A program made the position numbers and the translations under genes. Positions 24,517-33,434 of a DNA stretch of 64,000 bases are shown here, in pieces. Under the pieces are notes generated by a model. It searched no databases. It had not been told where the DNA came from and was given only the letters and a program-made list of their open reading frames with translations. This stretch comes from Caulobacter endophyticus (GTDB lineage: Bacteria > Pseudomonadota > Alphaproteobacteria > Caulobacterales > Caulobacteraceae): NCBI RefSeq assembly GCF_029543245.1, contig NZ_JARQWV010000016.1, forward strand, positions 62,001 to 126,000, given 5' to 3'. Numbering within the stretch: the first letter of the stretch is position 1; the number at the start of each line of letters is the position of its first letter.

Positions 24517-24694
24517 CTTCAGAGTCCTTAACAAGCCTTTGGAATCACGGTGATTCACCGCTCGTTCACTATGTCTTAAGCACCGAATCGGCGGAAGCGA
24601 AAAATCGCCGCCGCCAACAAAGATTCCGCTTGAGAGTCAATCTGGAAGCACAACGCCCGGGCGCTGAAACAGCGCCCGGGCGTCGATTTTTTCG
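24517..24694 (+). ncRNA. Candidate small RNA ending at a strong terminator
   Basis: The stem ACGCCCGGGCGCTG (24653-24666) pairs perfectly over 14 bp with CAGCGCCCGGGCGT (24670-24683), loop AAA, followed by CGATTTTTT on the plus strand. No plus-strand gene ends here: both neighbours are on the minus strand. Upstream are the palindrome GAATCAC-G-GTGATTC (24542-24556) and a weaker GGCG/CGCC hairpin. A plus-strand RNA that ends here is the simplest reading. Its 5' end is not known. Confidence 0.42.
24653..24692 (+). terminator. Strong intrinsic terminator on the plus strand
   Basis: A perfect 14-bp GC-rich stem with a 3-nt loop is followed by a run of six T. The minus-strand reading has no T run, so the terminator works in the plus direction, where no coding gene precedes it. 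Confidence 0.85.
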
Positions 24695-24746
24695 CTTAGC
24701 TTAACCACAAGCGATTGATTGAATTAAGGTAAATGAACGCTCAGAC

Positions 24747-25166
24747 TCAGCCCTTGCGGCCCTTGCCTGCGCCCCGGCCGGTCTGGCCGAGGCCCATCTG
24801 GCGGGCAAGCTCCGAACGGGCCTTGGCGTAGTTCGGCGCAACCATGGGGTAGTCCGAAGGCAGGCCCCACTTCTCACGGTAGTCTTCGGGACTCATATCG
24901 TACTGGGTGCGCAGGTGACGCTTCAGCGATTTGAAGCGCCGGCCGTCCTCCAGGCAGATGATGTAATCGGGCGTCACCGAGCGGCGGACCGGCACCGCCG
25001 GCTCCTTGGGCTCGGGCGCGGCGGCCTCGGGCGAACCGACCGCCCTCAGCGCATCATGCACGCTGCGGATCAGGGCCGGCATCTCGGACGCCGGTACGGC
25101 GTTGCCGCCGACGAAGGCCGCGACGATGCCTGCGGTCAATTCGACGAAGGGGATCTCTTCTTCCAT
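24747..25166 (-). CDS. mucR: MucR/Ros family transcriptional regulator
   Basis: A 139-residue regulator from ATG 25166, preceded by GGGAGAAGG. The N-terminal helical part is [41 protein letters not shown]; the DNA-binding zinc-finger-like part is [44 protein letters not shown]. In Caulobacter two MucR proteins, with SciP, repress S-phase genes in G1 and act at CtrA-type promoters. A paralogue lies at 40103. The basic tail is RGAGKGRKG. Confidence 0.92.
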   Translation of the reverse strand: MEEEIPFVELTAGIVAAFVGGNAVPASEMPALIRSVHDALRAVGSPEAAAPEPKEPAVPVRRSVTPDYIICLEDGRRFKSLKRHLRTQYDMSPEDYREKWGLPSDYPMVAPNYAKARSELARQMGLGQTGRGAGKGRKG

Positions 25167-25426
25167 GACGCCTTCTCCCGTTCCCTTTATCTTTACTCGA
25201 CGCGCGACCATCCCAGGCGCGCGAAGTTGCATCATGGATAAACGTGTCAGTAAAACCGGGCAATAGATGCCGCAGCGGAATATTGACTGTCCATCAATGC
25301 GATCATTCGCATCGGCAACTTAAGGTCGCGAGATAGAAATTCAGATTTTATGGATTTTAACTGAACGCGTTCGGCGAACTTGACCGCGAGGTTGCAAAGC
25401 AAGCCGAACGCCCAGGCAGCGAGACC

Positions 25427-26638
25427 CTAGCGGCCGAAATCCCGCGACAGGGCCAGCATCGCCGCCCGCTGGGGCACCGAGTATTCGTCGATGGCGTCAG
25501 TGTCGCCGTCGCGGATGGCCTTCAGCAGGGCCGGCGTCAGGGCCGACGACAGCGACCAGTTCCAGTAGCGCAGCACGGTCTGGGCCCGGTCGACGGCGAT
25601 GGCGTCGAAGACGCCCAGCACCCGCTCCAGACCCGGCGAAGGCACGCCCTCGGCGTCGGTTTCGGGGCGGCGCAGGCCGCGCCACAGCGCCCGCACCGCC
25701 GCGCGCGGCAGACCGGTGGCCTTGCAGAGGATGGCGATCGGCTCGCCGCCGGCGTCGGTGAAGATCTTGGCCCCGGTCATCGGCTTGAGGCCGGCCAGGT
25801 AAGAGATCTCCTCGGCCGTTTCGCGGGTCAGGCCGTTCTGGGCGGCGGCGACGGCGTCCTCGAGGCTGTCGAACGGACTCTTGGCGATGGCGGCGCGGTT
25901 ACGCTGCCGGCGCTCGATGAACTGCAGGGCCTTGCGCGACAGCGGGTCCTGCCAGCCCTCCTCCGAGGCCACCGCGAACACGTCGCCGACGGCCTCCTGC
26001 AGGATCTCGCGCGAGACGGCGAAGCGCTGGAGGATCGTGCGGCGGGCCTCGGCGTCGGCCCACCAGAACATGACGTAGGCGTGGCTGGGGCGCAGTTCGG
26101 CGCGCTTGAGCAGCAGAGCGATCAGGCCGGGATTGTCACGCGTCAGCGCCACGACATTCTCGACGCCCTGGTGGCTAAAGCGGGCCAGCTCGTTGCGCAG
26201 CAGGGCCTCGACCACCGGGATCTCGCCCATGTCGACCAGGGCGTCGGCCACCACCTCGCCCACGCCGCGGCGGATGGCGATCAGGCGGCGATGCTCCTGG
26301 GTGGCCTGATAAAGACAGTCGATCAGGTCTGCGTCGGAAAGGTTGGGAGAGTTCTCAAGCAGCGCCCGGGCCACGACGACCTCGTCGCGCAGCAGCAGGC
26401 GCACGAGCGAGCCGGGCATGTCGGACAGGTTAGCCAGGCGCCGGGCGACCTTCTCGCGCTCCTCGACCACCGCCTCGCGCAGCATCTCGACCAGCAGGTC
26501 GGCGCACATCGCCCGCTCGAAGGCGTTGATGCGGCTGGCCGGCAGACAGACCACGTCGGCGAGACGCTTCAGGAGGGCGGCGCGCGACTTGGGCGGAACG
26601 GCGATCGGCTTGGCGAAGGGCGAAATCGGGTCGGTCAT
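25427..26638 (-). CDS. DUF2336 protein
   Basis: A 403-residue protein matching DUF2336: repeated short helical units such as VEEREKVARRLANLSDMPGSLVRLLLRDEVVVARALLENSPNLSDADLIDCL and FVARRG-like IRRGVGEVVADALVDMGEIPVVEALLRN, resembling HEAT/leucine-rich-variant repeats. It should be a cytoplasmic helical scaffold. The family is common in Alphaproteobacteria, with no settled function. A CtrA-like motif (26696-26710) lies about 60 bp upstream of the ATG, which would tie it to the cell cycle. Confidence 0.88.
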   Translation of the reverse strand: MTDPISPFAKPIAVPPKSRAALLKRLADVVCLPASRINAFERAMCADLLVEMLREAVVEEREKVARRLANLSDMPGSLVRLLLRDEVVVARALLENSPNLSDADLIDCLYQATQEHRRLIAIRRGVGEVVADALVDMGEIPVVEALLRNELARFSHQGVENVVALTRDNPGLIALLLKRAELRPSHAYVMFWWADAEARRTILQRFAVSREILQEAVGDVFAVASEEGWQDPLSRKALQFIERRQRNRAAIAKSPFDSLEDAVAAAQNGLTRETAEEISYLAGLKPMTGAKIFTDAGGEPIAILCKATGLPRAAVRALWRGLRRPETDAEGVPSPGLERVLGVFDAIAVDRAQTVLRYWNWSLSSALTPALLKAIRDGDTDAIDEYSVPQRAAMLALSRDFGR

Positions 26639-26695
26639 GATCTTCCTGGCGGCGAAGCCCCGGTCGCCGAGTTTCGAACCTAGACGGTAACGCCC

Positions 26696-26710
26696 TTAAG
26701 TTCGAATTAG
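26696..26710 (-). promoter_or_regulatory. CtrA-like box upstream of the DUF2336 gene
   Basis: Read on the minus strand: CTAA-TTCGAAC-TTAA, one mismatch from TTAA-N7-TTAA and the same variant as at fliQ. It lies about 58 bp upstream of the DUF2336 start. Confidence 0.5.
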
Positions 26711-26768
26711 CGCCAGGGATTCTCCCGCCAGGGGAATTTGCGGCCCAAAGCCTGGCTTCGCCAGGGGG

Positions 26769-27653
26769 TCAGCGAAATTGTCGCGGCGTCCACTCCGGCC
26801 AGATGTCGGGCAGGTCGGTCGAGACGCGGTTGGGATAGGCCGGAGCGCGCTTTTCAAGGAACGAGGTTACGCCCTCCTTGGCGTCGCCCGAGGCGCCGCG
26901 CGACTGGATGGCGCGGCTGTCGGCCTTGTGGGCCTCCATCGGATGATCGGCGCCGGCCATGCGCCACAAGAGCTGGCGGGTCAGGGCGACCGAGACGGGG
27001 GCGGTGTTGTCGGCGATCTCGCGCGCCAGGACGCGGGCGGCCGGCAGCAGGTCTTCGGCCGCGTGCAGCGAACGGACGAAGCCGCGCTCCTTGGCCTCGG
27101 TCGCCGGGAATACCCGGCCGGTGTAGCACCACTCCAGCGCCGTCTGCATGCCGACAAGGCGCGGCAGGAACCAGGACGAGCAGGCCTCGGGCGTGATGCC
27201 CCGGCGGGCGAAGACGAAGCCGAACTTGGCGTCTTCGGCGGCCAGGCGGATGTCCATGGCCAGCTGCATGGTGGCGCCGACGCCGACCGCCGGGCCGTTC
27301 ACGGCGGCGATCACCGGCTTGAGACTGTCATAGATCCGCAGGGTCACCCGGCCGCCGCCGTCACGATAGACGTCGCCGACCTTGCCCTCCTCGCGCTCCA
27401 GGGCCTGGGGCGAGGTGCGGTCGAAGGTGGCCCCGCCGCTCGAAAGATCCGCCCCCGCGCAGAACGCCCGCCCCGCACCGGTGACGATCACCGCCTTGAC
27501 CGCATCGTCGGCGTCGGTGACGTCGAACACCTCGATCAGCTCCTTCATCATCCGGGCGGTGAAGGCGTTGAGCTTGTCGGGCCGGTTCAGGGTGATCGTC
27601 GCGACGCCGTCCTCGACGGCGTAGAGCAGGGTCTCGAAGGTCGGCTGCGACAT
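26769..27653 (-). CDS. Enoyl-CoA hydratase/isomerase family protein
   Basis: A 294-residue crotonase-fold protein from ATG 27653. ITLNRPDKLNAFTARMM opens the fold; GAGRAFCAGADL forms the first oxyanion-hole segment; NGPAVGVGATMQLAMDIRLAAEDAKFGFVFARRGITPEACSSWFLPRLVG is the second, with a Glu in the catalytic region. It may hydrate enoyl-CoA in fatty acid or terpenoid breakdown. A palindrome lies 34 bp upstream. P450, acyl-CoA ligase and MaoC genes lie near. Confidence 0.9.
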   Translation of the reverse strand: MSQPTFETLLYAVEDGVATITLNRPDKLNAFTARMMKELIEVFDVTDADDAVKAVIVTGAGRAFCAGADLSSGGATFDRTSPQALEREEGKVGDVYRDGGGRVTLRIYDSLKPVIAAVNGPAVGVGATMQLAMDIRLAAEDAKFGFVFARRGITPEACSSWFLPRLVGMQTALEWCYTGRVFPATEAKERGFVRSLHAAEDLLPAARVLAREIADNTAPVSVALTRQLLWRMAGADHPMEAHKADSRAIQSRGASGDAKEGVTSFLEKRAPAYPNRVSTDLPDIWPEWTPRQFR

Positions 27654-27686
27654 GTGGCGGGCTCCCTGGGGCGGTAGATTTTCAAA

Positions 27687-27700
27687 CGATCGTATGATCG
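27687..27700. promoter_or_regulatory. Palindrome upstream of enoyl-CoA hydratase gene
   Basis: CGATC-GTAT-GATCG is a 5-bp inverted repeat with a 4-nt spacer, 34 bp before the start. TetR-type regulators of acyl-CoA genes bind sites of this kind. The factor is not identified. Confidence 0.4.
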
Positions 27701-27720
27701 GTACATACCCATGCACAACC

Positions 27721-27841
27721 CCTCCCCCTTGATGGGGGAGGGGCAGGGGTGGGGGTGGATGCGACGGTCGAAGCCGCGCAAGGCCGCCAACTCAGCGGGG
27801 CACCCCCATCCCCAACCCTTCCCCCATCAAGGGGGAAGGGA
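27721..27841. repeat. Inverted repeat, family R5 copy a
   Basis: CCTCCCCCTTGATGGGGGAGG (first arm, 27721 on) and the closing CCTTCCCCCATCAAGGGGG (to 27841) are inverted, with GGGGTGGGGG and CCCCCATCCCC inside. It lies between enoyl-CoA hydratase and P450 genes, both on the minus strand. A similar element is at 37470-37578. Confidence 0.82.
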
Positions 27842-27847
27842 GATAGC

Positions 27848-29200
27848 CTAAACCGCCCGCCTCACCCCAAGCTTGCTGATGGCGTGGACGAAGTTGTTGG
27901 CCGCGATCTCGGTGCTCCCGGTCCATTCCAGGTCGGGGAAGCGGGCCAAGATCTGGCGATAGGCCTCCTCCAGCTGGATCTGGGCGACGCGTTTGCCCAG
28001 GCACGTGTGCGGGCCGTAGCCGAAGGCGACGTGCTTGCCGGCGTTGGGACGGGTGACGTCCAGGCGGTCGGGGTTTTCGAACATGGCGGGATCGCGATTG
28101 GCCGCGCCGTAATACATGACCACCTTCTCGCCCTCGGCGATCTGCTGGCCGGCCACCTCGACGTCGCGGGTGGCGGTGCGGCGCATGTAGATCACCGGGC
28201 TGACCATGCGGATGAACTCGTCCACGGCGCCGGGCAGCAGGGACGGATCGTCGATCAGCCGCTGCTTCTGCTCGGGGAACTCGGTCAGCAGGCGCATGGC
28301 GCCCGACAGGGTGTTTCGCGTCGTGTCGTTGCCCGCGAAGACGATCAGCAGCCACGAGCCGTCGAGATATTCGTCGGCCAGCAGGTCGCCGTCGACCTGG
28401 GCTCGCGCGATCGCCGTCATCAGGTCGGCTTGCGGATCCTCCCGCCGCTTGAGCAGCATGGTGCGGCCGTAGTCGAACATCTCCTCGATGTTGTCGTTGA
28501 AGTCGGCGACGAACTGCATGAGCTCCAGGGTGGGCGTGATCGGCGCCTGGGCCTGCTGCACGGCCAGATCCTGGGCCCGCTCCAGATAGTGCATCCAGCG
28601 CAGGAACTTGGCCCGGTCCTCCGGCGGCACGCCGAGGATTTCGCACAGGGTGAACAGCGGCAGGATCGACGAGAAGTGCTCGACCATGTCGATCTCGGCG
28701 CCGCCGGCCAGCAGCGGCTCCATCTCGTCGAGCAGGCGCGTGACCTCTCCCCTCACCTTGTCCGTCAGGCCGCGCAGATAGGCGGCGGTGAAGTAGGGCA
28801 TATGCTCGCGGCGCAGCTGCAGGTGATGCGGCGCGTCGAGATTGATCATGGTGTCCATGGTCGCCCGGAACAGCAGGGCGTGGCGCTTGTCGGGCGGGCC
28901 CATCGACATCAGGATCCCGCCCTTCTGCGAGGAGAAGGTCTCCGGATCGCCGTTGACGCGCATGACGTCGTCATAGCGGGTGACGGCCCAGAAGCCCGGG
29001 CCGCCGAACGGCTCGCCGTGCCACATCACCGGAGCGGCCTCGCGCATGCGCGCGAAGTCGGCGAACGGCTGGCCTTCCGTGAAGCGGAAGATGTCGGCGA
29101 GATCCACGCCGTCCAGGGTGGGATAGACCTTGGGCGCGCCGGGACCCGGTCGGCCGTCGACCACCGTCTTGCTGATCAGCTCCATGCGCTCGTCTCCCAT
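27848..29200 (-). CDS. Cytochrome P450
   Basis: A 450-residue soluble bacterial P450. The I-helix oxygen motif is FAGNDTTRN, the K-helix ExxR is EFIR, and the heme-binding loop is FGYGPHTCLGKRVA with the heme-ligand Cys near residue 400. The sequence style (SMGPPDKRHALLFR, INLDAPHHLQLRR) resembles the CYP107/CYP125/CYP108-type group that hydroxylates steroids or terpenoids. It is divergent from an acyl-CoA ligase and next to enoyl-CoA hydratase, which suggests oxidation followed by beta-oxidation-like breakdown. Substrate inferred only. No redox partner is in the window. Confidence 0.93.
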   Translation of the reverse strand: MGDERMELISKTVVDGRPGPGAPKVYPTLDGVDLADIFRFTEGQPFADFARMREAAPVMWHGEPFGGPGFWAVTRYDDVMRVNGDPETFSSQKGGILMSMGPPDKRHALLFRATMDTMINLDAPHHLQLRREHMPYFTAAYLRGLTDKVRGEVTRLLDEMEPLLAGGAEIDMVEHFSSILPLFTLCEILGVPPEDRAKFLRWMHYLERAQDLAVQQAQAPITPTLELMQFVADFNDNIEEMFDYGRTMLLKRREDPQADLMTAIARAQVDGDLLADEYLDGSWLLIVFAGNDTTRNTLSGAMRLLTEFPEQKQRLIDDPSLLPGAVDEFIRMVSPVIYMRRTATRDVEVAGQQIAEGEKVVMYYGAANRDPAMFENPDRLDVTRPNAGKHVAFGYGPHTCLGKRVAQIQLEEAYRQILARFPDLEWTGSTEIAANNFVHAISKLGVRRAV

Positions 29201-29389
29201 CGAACGTCGTTGTGGACCGTACGATTACCCAGGATTGCGCATCCGCCAACGGCGCCCCTACGGCAACTTGCGCGAGCGTCCGGCCTTGGGTCATGCTCCT
29301 GACTGAACGCCGATCATGCGGAACACACGCAGGCGGCGGCAGGGAGAGAAACGGCCGGCTCCGCCCATGCGGACGGCCCAGGAGGTCGC

Positions 29390-30928
29390 ATGCATCCGAG
29401 CGTCCACGCCCGCACCCAGCCCGACAAGCCCGCCTTCGTGATGGCCGGCTCGGGCGAGACCGTCACCTACAAGGAGTTGGACGACCGCTCCAACCAGGGG
29501 GCGCAGCTGTTCCGGTCGATGGGCCTGGGCGTCGGCGACGTGGTGGCCATCCTGCTCGACAACCATCCGCGCTATCTGGAGATCGCCTGGGCGGCCCAGC
29601 GGGCGGGGCTCTATTACACCTGCATCTCGACCAAGCTGACCGCGCCCGAGGTCGAGTACATCGTCAGGGACTGCGGGGCCAAGGCGCTGATCGCCGGTCC
29701 GGCGATGGGCGGCGTGGCCCTGGCGCTGGCGCCGCTGATACCCGGCGTGGCGCTGTTGCGGGTGGACGGGGCGGCCGGCCCCTACGGCGACTTCGACGCC
29801 GCCCGCGGGGCCATGCCGGCCAGCCCCATCGCCGACGAGACCTCGGGCTCGGACATGCTCTATTCGTCAGGCACCACCGGCCGGCCCAAGGGCGTGAAGC
29901 CGGCGCTGAACGGCGCGCCGATCGACGCGCCCCACGCCCTGCAGATGATGGCCCAGCACCTGTTCAAGCTGGATGGCGACAGCGTCTATCTCTCGCCGGC
30001 GCCGCTCTATCACGCCGCCCCGCTGCGCTGGTGCATGAGCGTGCACAAGCTGGGCGGCACGGTGGTGGTGATGGAGAAGTTCGATCCCGAGACGGCGCTG
30101 GCCCTGATCGAAGCGCACAAGGCCACCTGCGGCCAGTTCGTGCCGACCCACTTCGTGCGGATGCTGAAACTGCCGGAAGCGACGCGGGCCAGGTACGACG
30201 TCTCGACTATGCGCTCGGCGATCCACGCCGCCGCCCCCTGCCCCGTGCCGGTGAAGGAACAGATGATCGCCTGGTGGGGGCCGGTGATCTACGAGTACTA
30301 CGCCGGCACCGAGGGCAACGGCTTCTGCTGGATCGACAGCTCCAGCTGGCTTGAGCGGCGCGGCTCGGTGGGCCAGGCGGCGCTGGGCGAACTGCGGATC
30401 TGCGACGAGGCCGGTGATCCCCTGCCCGCCCGCACCGAGGGCGTGGTCTATTTCGCCAACGGCCCCGCGGTGACCTATCACAACGCCCCGGAAAAGACGG
30501 CCGAAAGCTACAACAAGCACGGCTGGACGACGCTGGGCGACGTGGGCTGGGCCGACGAGGACGGCTATCTCTACCTGACCGACCGCAAGAGCTTCATGAT
30601 CATCTCGGGCGGGGTGAACATCTATCCGCAGGAGATCGAGAACCTGCTGATCACCCACCCCCGCGTGGCCGACGCGGCCGTGGTCGGCGCCCCCGACGAG
30701 GAGATGGGCGAGAAGGTGGTGGCGGTGATCCAGCCGCTGGACTGGGACGACGCCACGCCCGCCCTGGCCGCCGAACTGCTGGCCTTCACCCGCGACAACC
30801 TCAGCCACGTGAAGGCTCCGCGGCAGGTGGACTTCGTGCGCGAACTGCCCAGGCACCCGACGGGCAAGCTCTACAAGCGGCTGGTGCGGGATGCGTACTG
30901 GGGCAAGACGGAGGGGCGGATCGTTTGA
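29390..30928 (+). CDS. Acyl-CoA synthetase (AMP-forming)
   Basis: A 512-residue ANL-superfamily enzyme. It has the AMP-binding P-loop LYSSGTTGRPKGV, the A5 region YEYYAGTEGNGF, the A7/A8 region LTDRKSFMIISGGVNIYPQEIEN, and the A10 lysine in HPTGKLYKR. It activates a carboxylate to an acyl-CoA through an acyl-adenylate. It is divergent from the P450 gene and likely works with the neighbouring hydratases. The substrate may be a fatty acid or terpenoid acid; this is not shown. Confidence 0.92.
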   Translation: MHPSVHARTQPDKPAFVMAGSGETVTYKELDDRSNQGAQLFRSMGLGVGDVVAILLDNHPRYLEIAWAAQRAGLYYTCISTKLTAPEVEYIVRDCGAKALIAGPAMGGVALALAPLIPGVALLRVDGAAGPYGDFDAARGAMPASPIADETSGSDMLYSSGTTGRPKGVKPALNGAPIDAPHALQMMAQHLFKLDGDSVYLSPAPLYHAAPLRWCMSVHKLGGTVVVMEKFDPETALALIEAHKATCGQFVPTHFVRMLKLPEATRARYDVSTMRSAIHAAAPCPVPVKEQMIAWWGPVIYEYYAGTEGNGFCWIDSSSWLERRGSVGQAALGELRICDEAGDPLPARTEGVVYFANGPAVTYHNAPEKTAESYNKHGWTTLGDVGWADEDGYLYLTDRKSFMIISGGVNIYPQEIENLLITHPRVADAAVVGAPDEEMGEKVVAVIQPLDWDDATPALAAELLAFTRDNLSHVKAPRQVDFVRELPRHPTGKLYKRLVRDAYWGKTEGRIV

Positions 30929-30939
30929 TCGGCCGGAAA

Positions 30940-30970
30940 GTTATACGCAGATTCTCAAATTGCGTATAAC
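30940..30970. promoter_or_regulatory. Inverted repeat overlapping the start region of the nucleotidyltransferase-fold gene
   Basis: GTTATACGC (30940-30948) and GCGTATAAC (30962-30970) are a perfect 9-bp inverted repeat with a 13-nt spacer. The right arm ends 8 bp before ATG 30979. There is no ribosome site in this gap, and TATAAC could be the -10 box of a leaderless transcript. It looks like an operator. Confidence 0.55.
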
Positions 30971-30978
30971 CTGTCTTC

Positions 30979-31995
30979 ATGGTCGAGCGCCTGCCCCTTT
31001 CCGCCCACACCAGCTACGCCGAGCTGATGGAGCGCCTGCGCCTGGGACGTGTGGGCGAATATCCTCCGGGCTCCTCCTTCACGTCCAAGACGGTGAAAGG
31101 ACGGATCTACTGGTACGTCCAGATGCCGACCGGCGGTGCGCAAAGTCGTCGACAAGTCTATGTCGGCCCCGACAGCGACGATCTGCGTGAGCGTATCGCA
31201 CGGCATGGGGAACATCGCGCCGACCATGAAGATCGCCGACGCCTCGTCGCGGCGATCCTCGCTTCGGGCGCTCCCCGCCCGGATCGAACCAGCGCCGAGA
31301 TCATCCAGGCGCTGGCGATCGCGGGCGCCTTCCGTCTCCGGGCGTTGCTAGTCGGCACTGTGGCTTTTCAGACCTACGCCGCGCATCTGGGCGTTCGACT
31401 GCCCGTCACCAGCCTGGCCACCATGGATCTCGACATCGCCCAGGACTTCGGCATCGCGTCGAACCTGGACGACACGCTCGATCGTCCGCTTCTGGAGATC
31501 CTGCGAGAACTCGATCCCCGCTTCGCGCCGGTGAGCTACGCCTTCAACGCCAGCCGCACGACGAGCTACGCCTTGGGCGAGCGCTATCGGCTGGACGTCC
31601 TGACGACCAACCGGGGCGCGCCCCGGGACGAGCCGTCCTACCTGCCGACCTTGGGCAGCGACGCCGTGCCCCTGCCGTTCATGGACTTCCTGCTGCGCGA
31701 TCCGGTCGAGACCGCCGTGCTCCATGGCGGCGGCGTGCTGGTCAATGCGCCTTCGCCGCCGCGCTACGCGGTTCACAAGCTGATCGTGAGCCGCGACCGC
31801 AAGGTCAATCCCGAGAAGGGGCTGAAGGATCGCCAGCAAGCGGCGCAGCTGATCAGCGCCCTCGCCGAGGACGACCCCTTCGCCCTGCGGGACGCCTATG
31901 CCGAGGCCCGCGGACGCGGCGAGGCGTGGCGCAAGCTGCTGGACGAAGCGGTCAGCCTGCTGCCCGGGGATGCAAGGGCGGTGCTGGAGGGCTGA
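30979..31995 (+). CDS. Nucleotidyltransferase-fold protein (NTP_transf_8 / GSU2403-like)
   Basis: A 338-residue protein. The N-terminal third is a separate basic domain (SSFTSKTVKGRIYWYVQMP, QVYVGPDSDDLRERIARHG). The C-terminal part matches the GSU2403/NTP_transf_8 fold: LRALLVGTVAFQTYAAHLG, LATMDLDIAQDFG with the Asp-x-Asp pair, and LPTLGSDAVPLPFMDFLL, then AVHKLIVSRDRK. Proteins of this fold are often distant kin of AbiEii toxins, but the role is unknown. The unusual promoter palindrome suggests tight control. No antitoxin partner is next to it. Confidence 0.8.
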   Translation: MVERLPLSAHTSYAELMERLRLGRVGEYPPGSSFTSKTVKGRIYWYVQMPTGGAQSRRQVYVGPDSDDLRERIARHGEHRADHEDRRRLVAAILASGAPRPDRTSAEIIQALAIAGAFRLRALLVGTVAFQTYAAHLGVRLPVTSLATMDLDIAQDFGIASNLDDTLDRPLLEILRELDPRFAPVSYAFNASRTTSYALGERYRLDVLTTNRGAPRDEPSYLPTLGSDAVPLPFMDFLLRDPVETAVLHGGGVLVNAPSPPRYAVHKLIVSRDRKVNPEKGLKDRQQAAQLISALAEDDPFALRDAYAEARGRGEAWRKLLDEAVSLLPGDARAVLEG

Positions 31996-32048
31996 AGCAG
32001 CGCACGTTGCTTCTATACGGCGCGGGATTCCCGCCACACGGTCGGGGC

Positions 32049-33395
32049 ATGCTTTCCGTTCTGCTTGACCGCCTGCCCCAAATTTCGCTGCCCAAGACAG
32101 CCACCGCTCCGTTCTGTCCGGCGGAGGTGCGCGGCGCCGTGCCCGTGCCGGACGGGCTGCCGACCTGGAAGCGGATGCTGCGCACGGCAGGGCCGGGCCT
32201 GCTGGTCAGCGTCGGCTACATGGACCCCGGCAACTGGGCGACCGACATCGAGGCCGGGTCACGCTACGGGACCAGCCTGCTGTTCGTCGTGGTGCTGTCG
32301 AGCCTGGCGGCAATCCTGTTGCAGATCCTGTCGATGCGCCTGGGCCTGGTCACCGGCAGAGACTTGGCCCAGATGTCGCGCGAGCGGTTCGGGCCGTGGA
32401 CGGTCAAGATCCAGTGGGTGCTGGCGGAGCTGGCCATCATCGCCTGTGACATCGCCGAGGTGCTGGGTTCGGCCCTGGCCTTCAAGCTTCTGCTGGGCGT
32501 GCCGCTGTGGGCCGGGGTGCTGCTGACCGGGCTCGACACGGTCATCGTGCTGGGCCTGAAGGGCAAGGGATTCCGCCAGCTGGAGGCGATCATCCTGGGC
32601 CTGATCTCGACGGTCGGGATCTGTTTCCTGGTGCAACTGATCATCGTGCCGCCCAATGCGGGAGCCGTGGCGCGGGGCCTTGTCCCGTCGCTGGCGGCGC
32701 TGCAACAGGGCGACGCGCTTTATCTGGCCATCGGCATACTGGGCGCGACGATCATGCCGCATAACCTCTACCTGCACTCGTCGATCGTGCAGACACGGCT
32801 GACGCCCGAAGACGTCGCGGGCAAGCGGGCGGCGATCAAGTTGGCGAGCATCGACACCGTGGTCGCCCTGGTGCTGGCGCTGTTCGTCAACGCCGCGATC
32901 CTGATCCTGGCGGCCTCGGCGTTCCACGGCAACGGCCTGCGCGAGGTGGCCGGCATCGAGGAGGCGCACGAGCTGCTGGCGCCGGTCACCGGCGCGGCCG
33001 TGGCGGGCGTCCTGTTCGGGATCGCCCTGTTCGCCTCGGGCCAGAGCGCCACCTTCACCGGCACCATCGCCGGCCAGGTGATCCTGGAGGGGTTCCTGAA
33101 CCTCAGCATCCCCTGCTGGCAGCGGCGGCTGATCACTCGGGGCCTGGCCATCATCCCGGCGCTGGCCGGCGTGCTGACGCTCGGCGACCACGCGGTGGGA
33201 CGCCTGCTGGTGCTGACCCAGGTGGTGCTGAGCGCCCAGCTGCCCTTCGCCATCTGGCCGCTGCTGCGGTTCACCGACGACAAGGCCCTGATGGGGCCGT
33301 TCGCCAACGGCTGGCTCGTGCGGATCGTGGCCTGGGGGCTGTTCCTGGTGATCTCGGCGGCGAACATCTGGCTGGTGGTTTCGACGTTCGCATAG
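32049..33395 (+). CDS. mntH: Nramp-family divalent metal transporter
   Basis: A 448-residue polytopic protein from ATG 32049. It has the Nramp signature DPGNWATD in the first helix and MPHNLYLHSS in the sixth, both metal-binding, plus about eleven hydrophobic helices. It imports Mn(II) or Fe(II) with protons at the inner membrane. It follows the nucleotidyltransferase-fold gene by 53 bp on the same strand. No known metal-regulator site was recognised upstream. Confidence 0.92.
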   Translation: MLSVLLDRLPQISLPKTATAPFCPAEVRGAVPVPDGLPTWKRMLRTAGPGLLVSVGYMDPGNWATDIEAGSRYGTSLLFVVVLSSLAAILLQILSMRLGLVTGRDLAQMSRERFGPWTVKIQWVLAELAIIACDIAEVLGSALAFKLLLGVPLWAGVLLTGLDTVIVLGLKGKGFRQLEAIILGLISTVGICFLVQLIIVPPNAGAVARGLVPSLAALQQGDALYLAIGILGATIMPHNLYLHSSIVQTRLTPEDVAGKRAAIKLASIDTVVALVLALFVNAAILILAASAFHGNGLREVAGIEEAHELLAPVTGAAVAGVLFGIALFASGQSATFTGTIAGQVILEGFLNLSIPCWQRRLITRGLAIIPALAGVLTLGDHAVGRLLVLTQVVLSAQLPFAIWPLLRFTDDKALMGPFANGWLVRIVAWGLFLVISAANIWLVVSTFA

Positions 33396-33434
33396 CCGCC
33401 GGGAGTTGCCCCGGGCGGTCGCCCGTGATCTCTT

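Noticed and set aside
30979..31995. Two-gene AbiE-type toxin-antitoxin system
   Set aside because: No AbiEi-like winged-helix antitoxin gene is adjacent. The upstream gene is an acyl-CoA ligase and the downstream gene an Nramp transporter.
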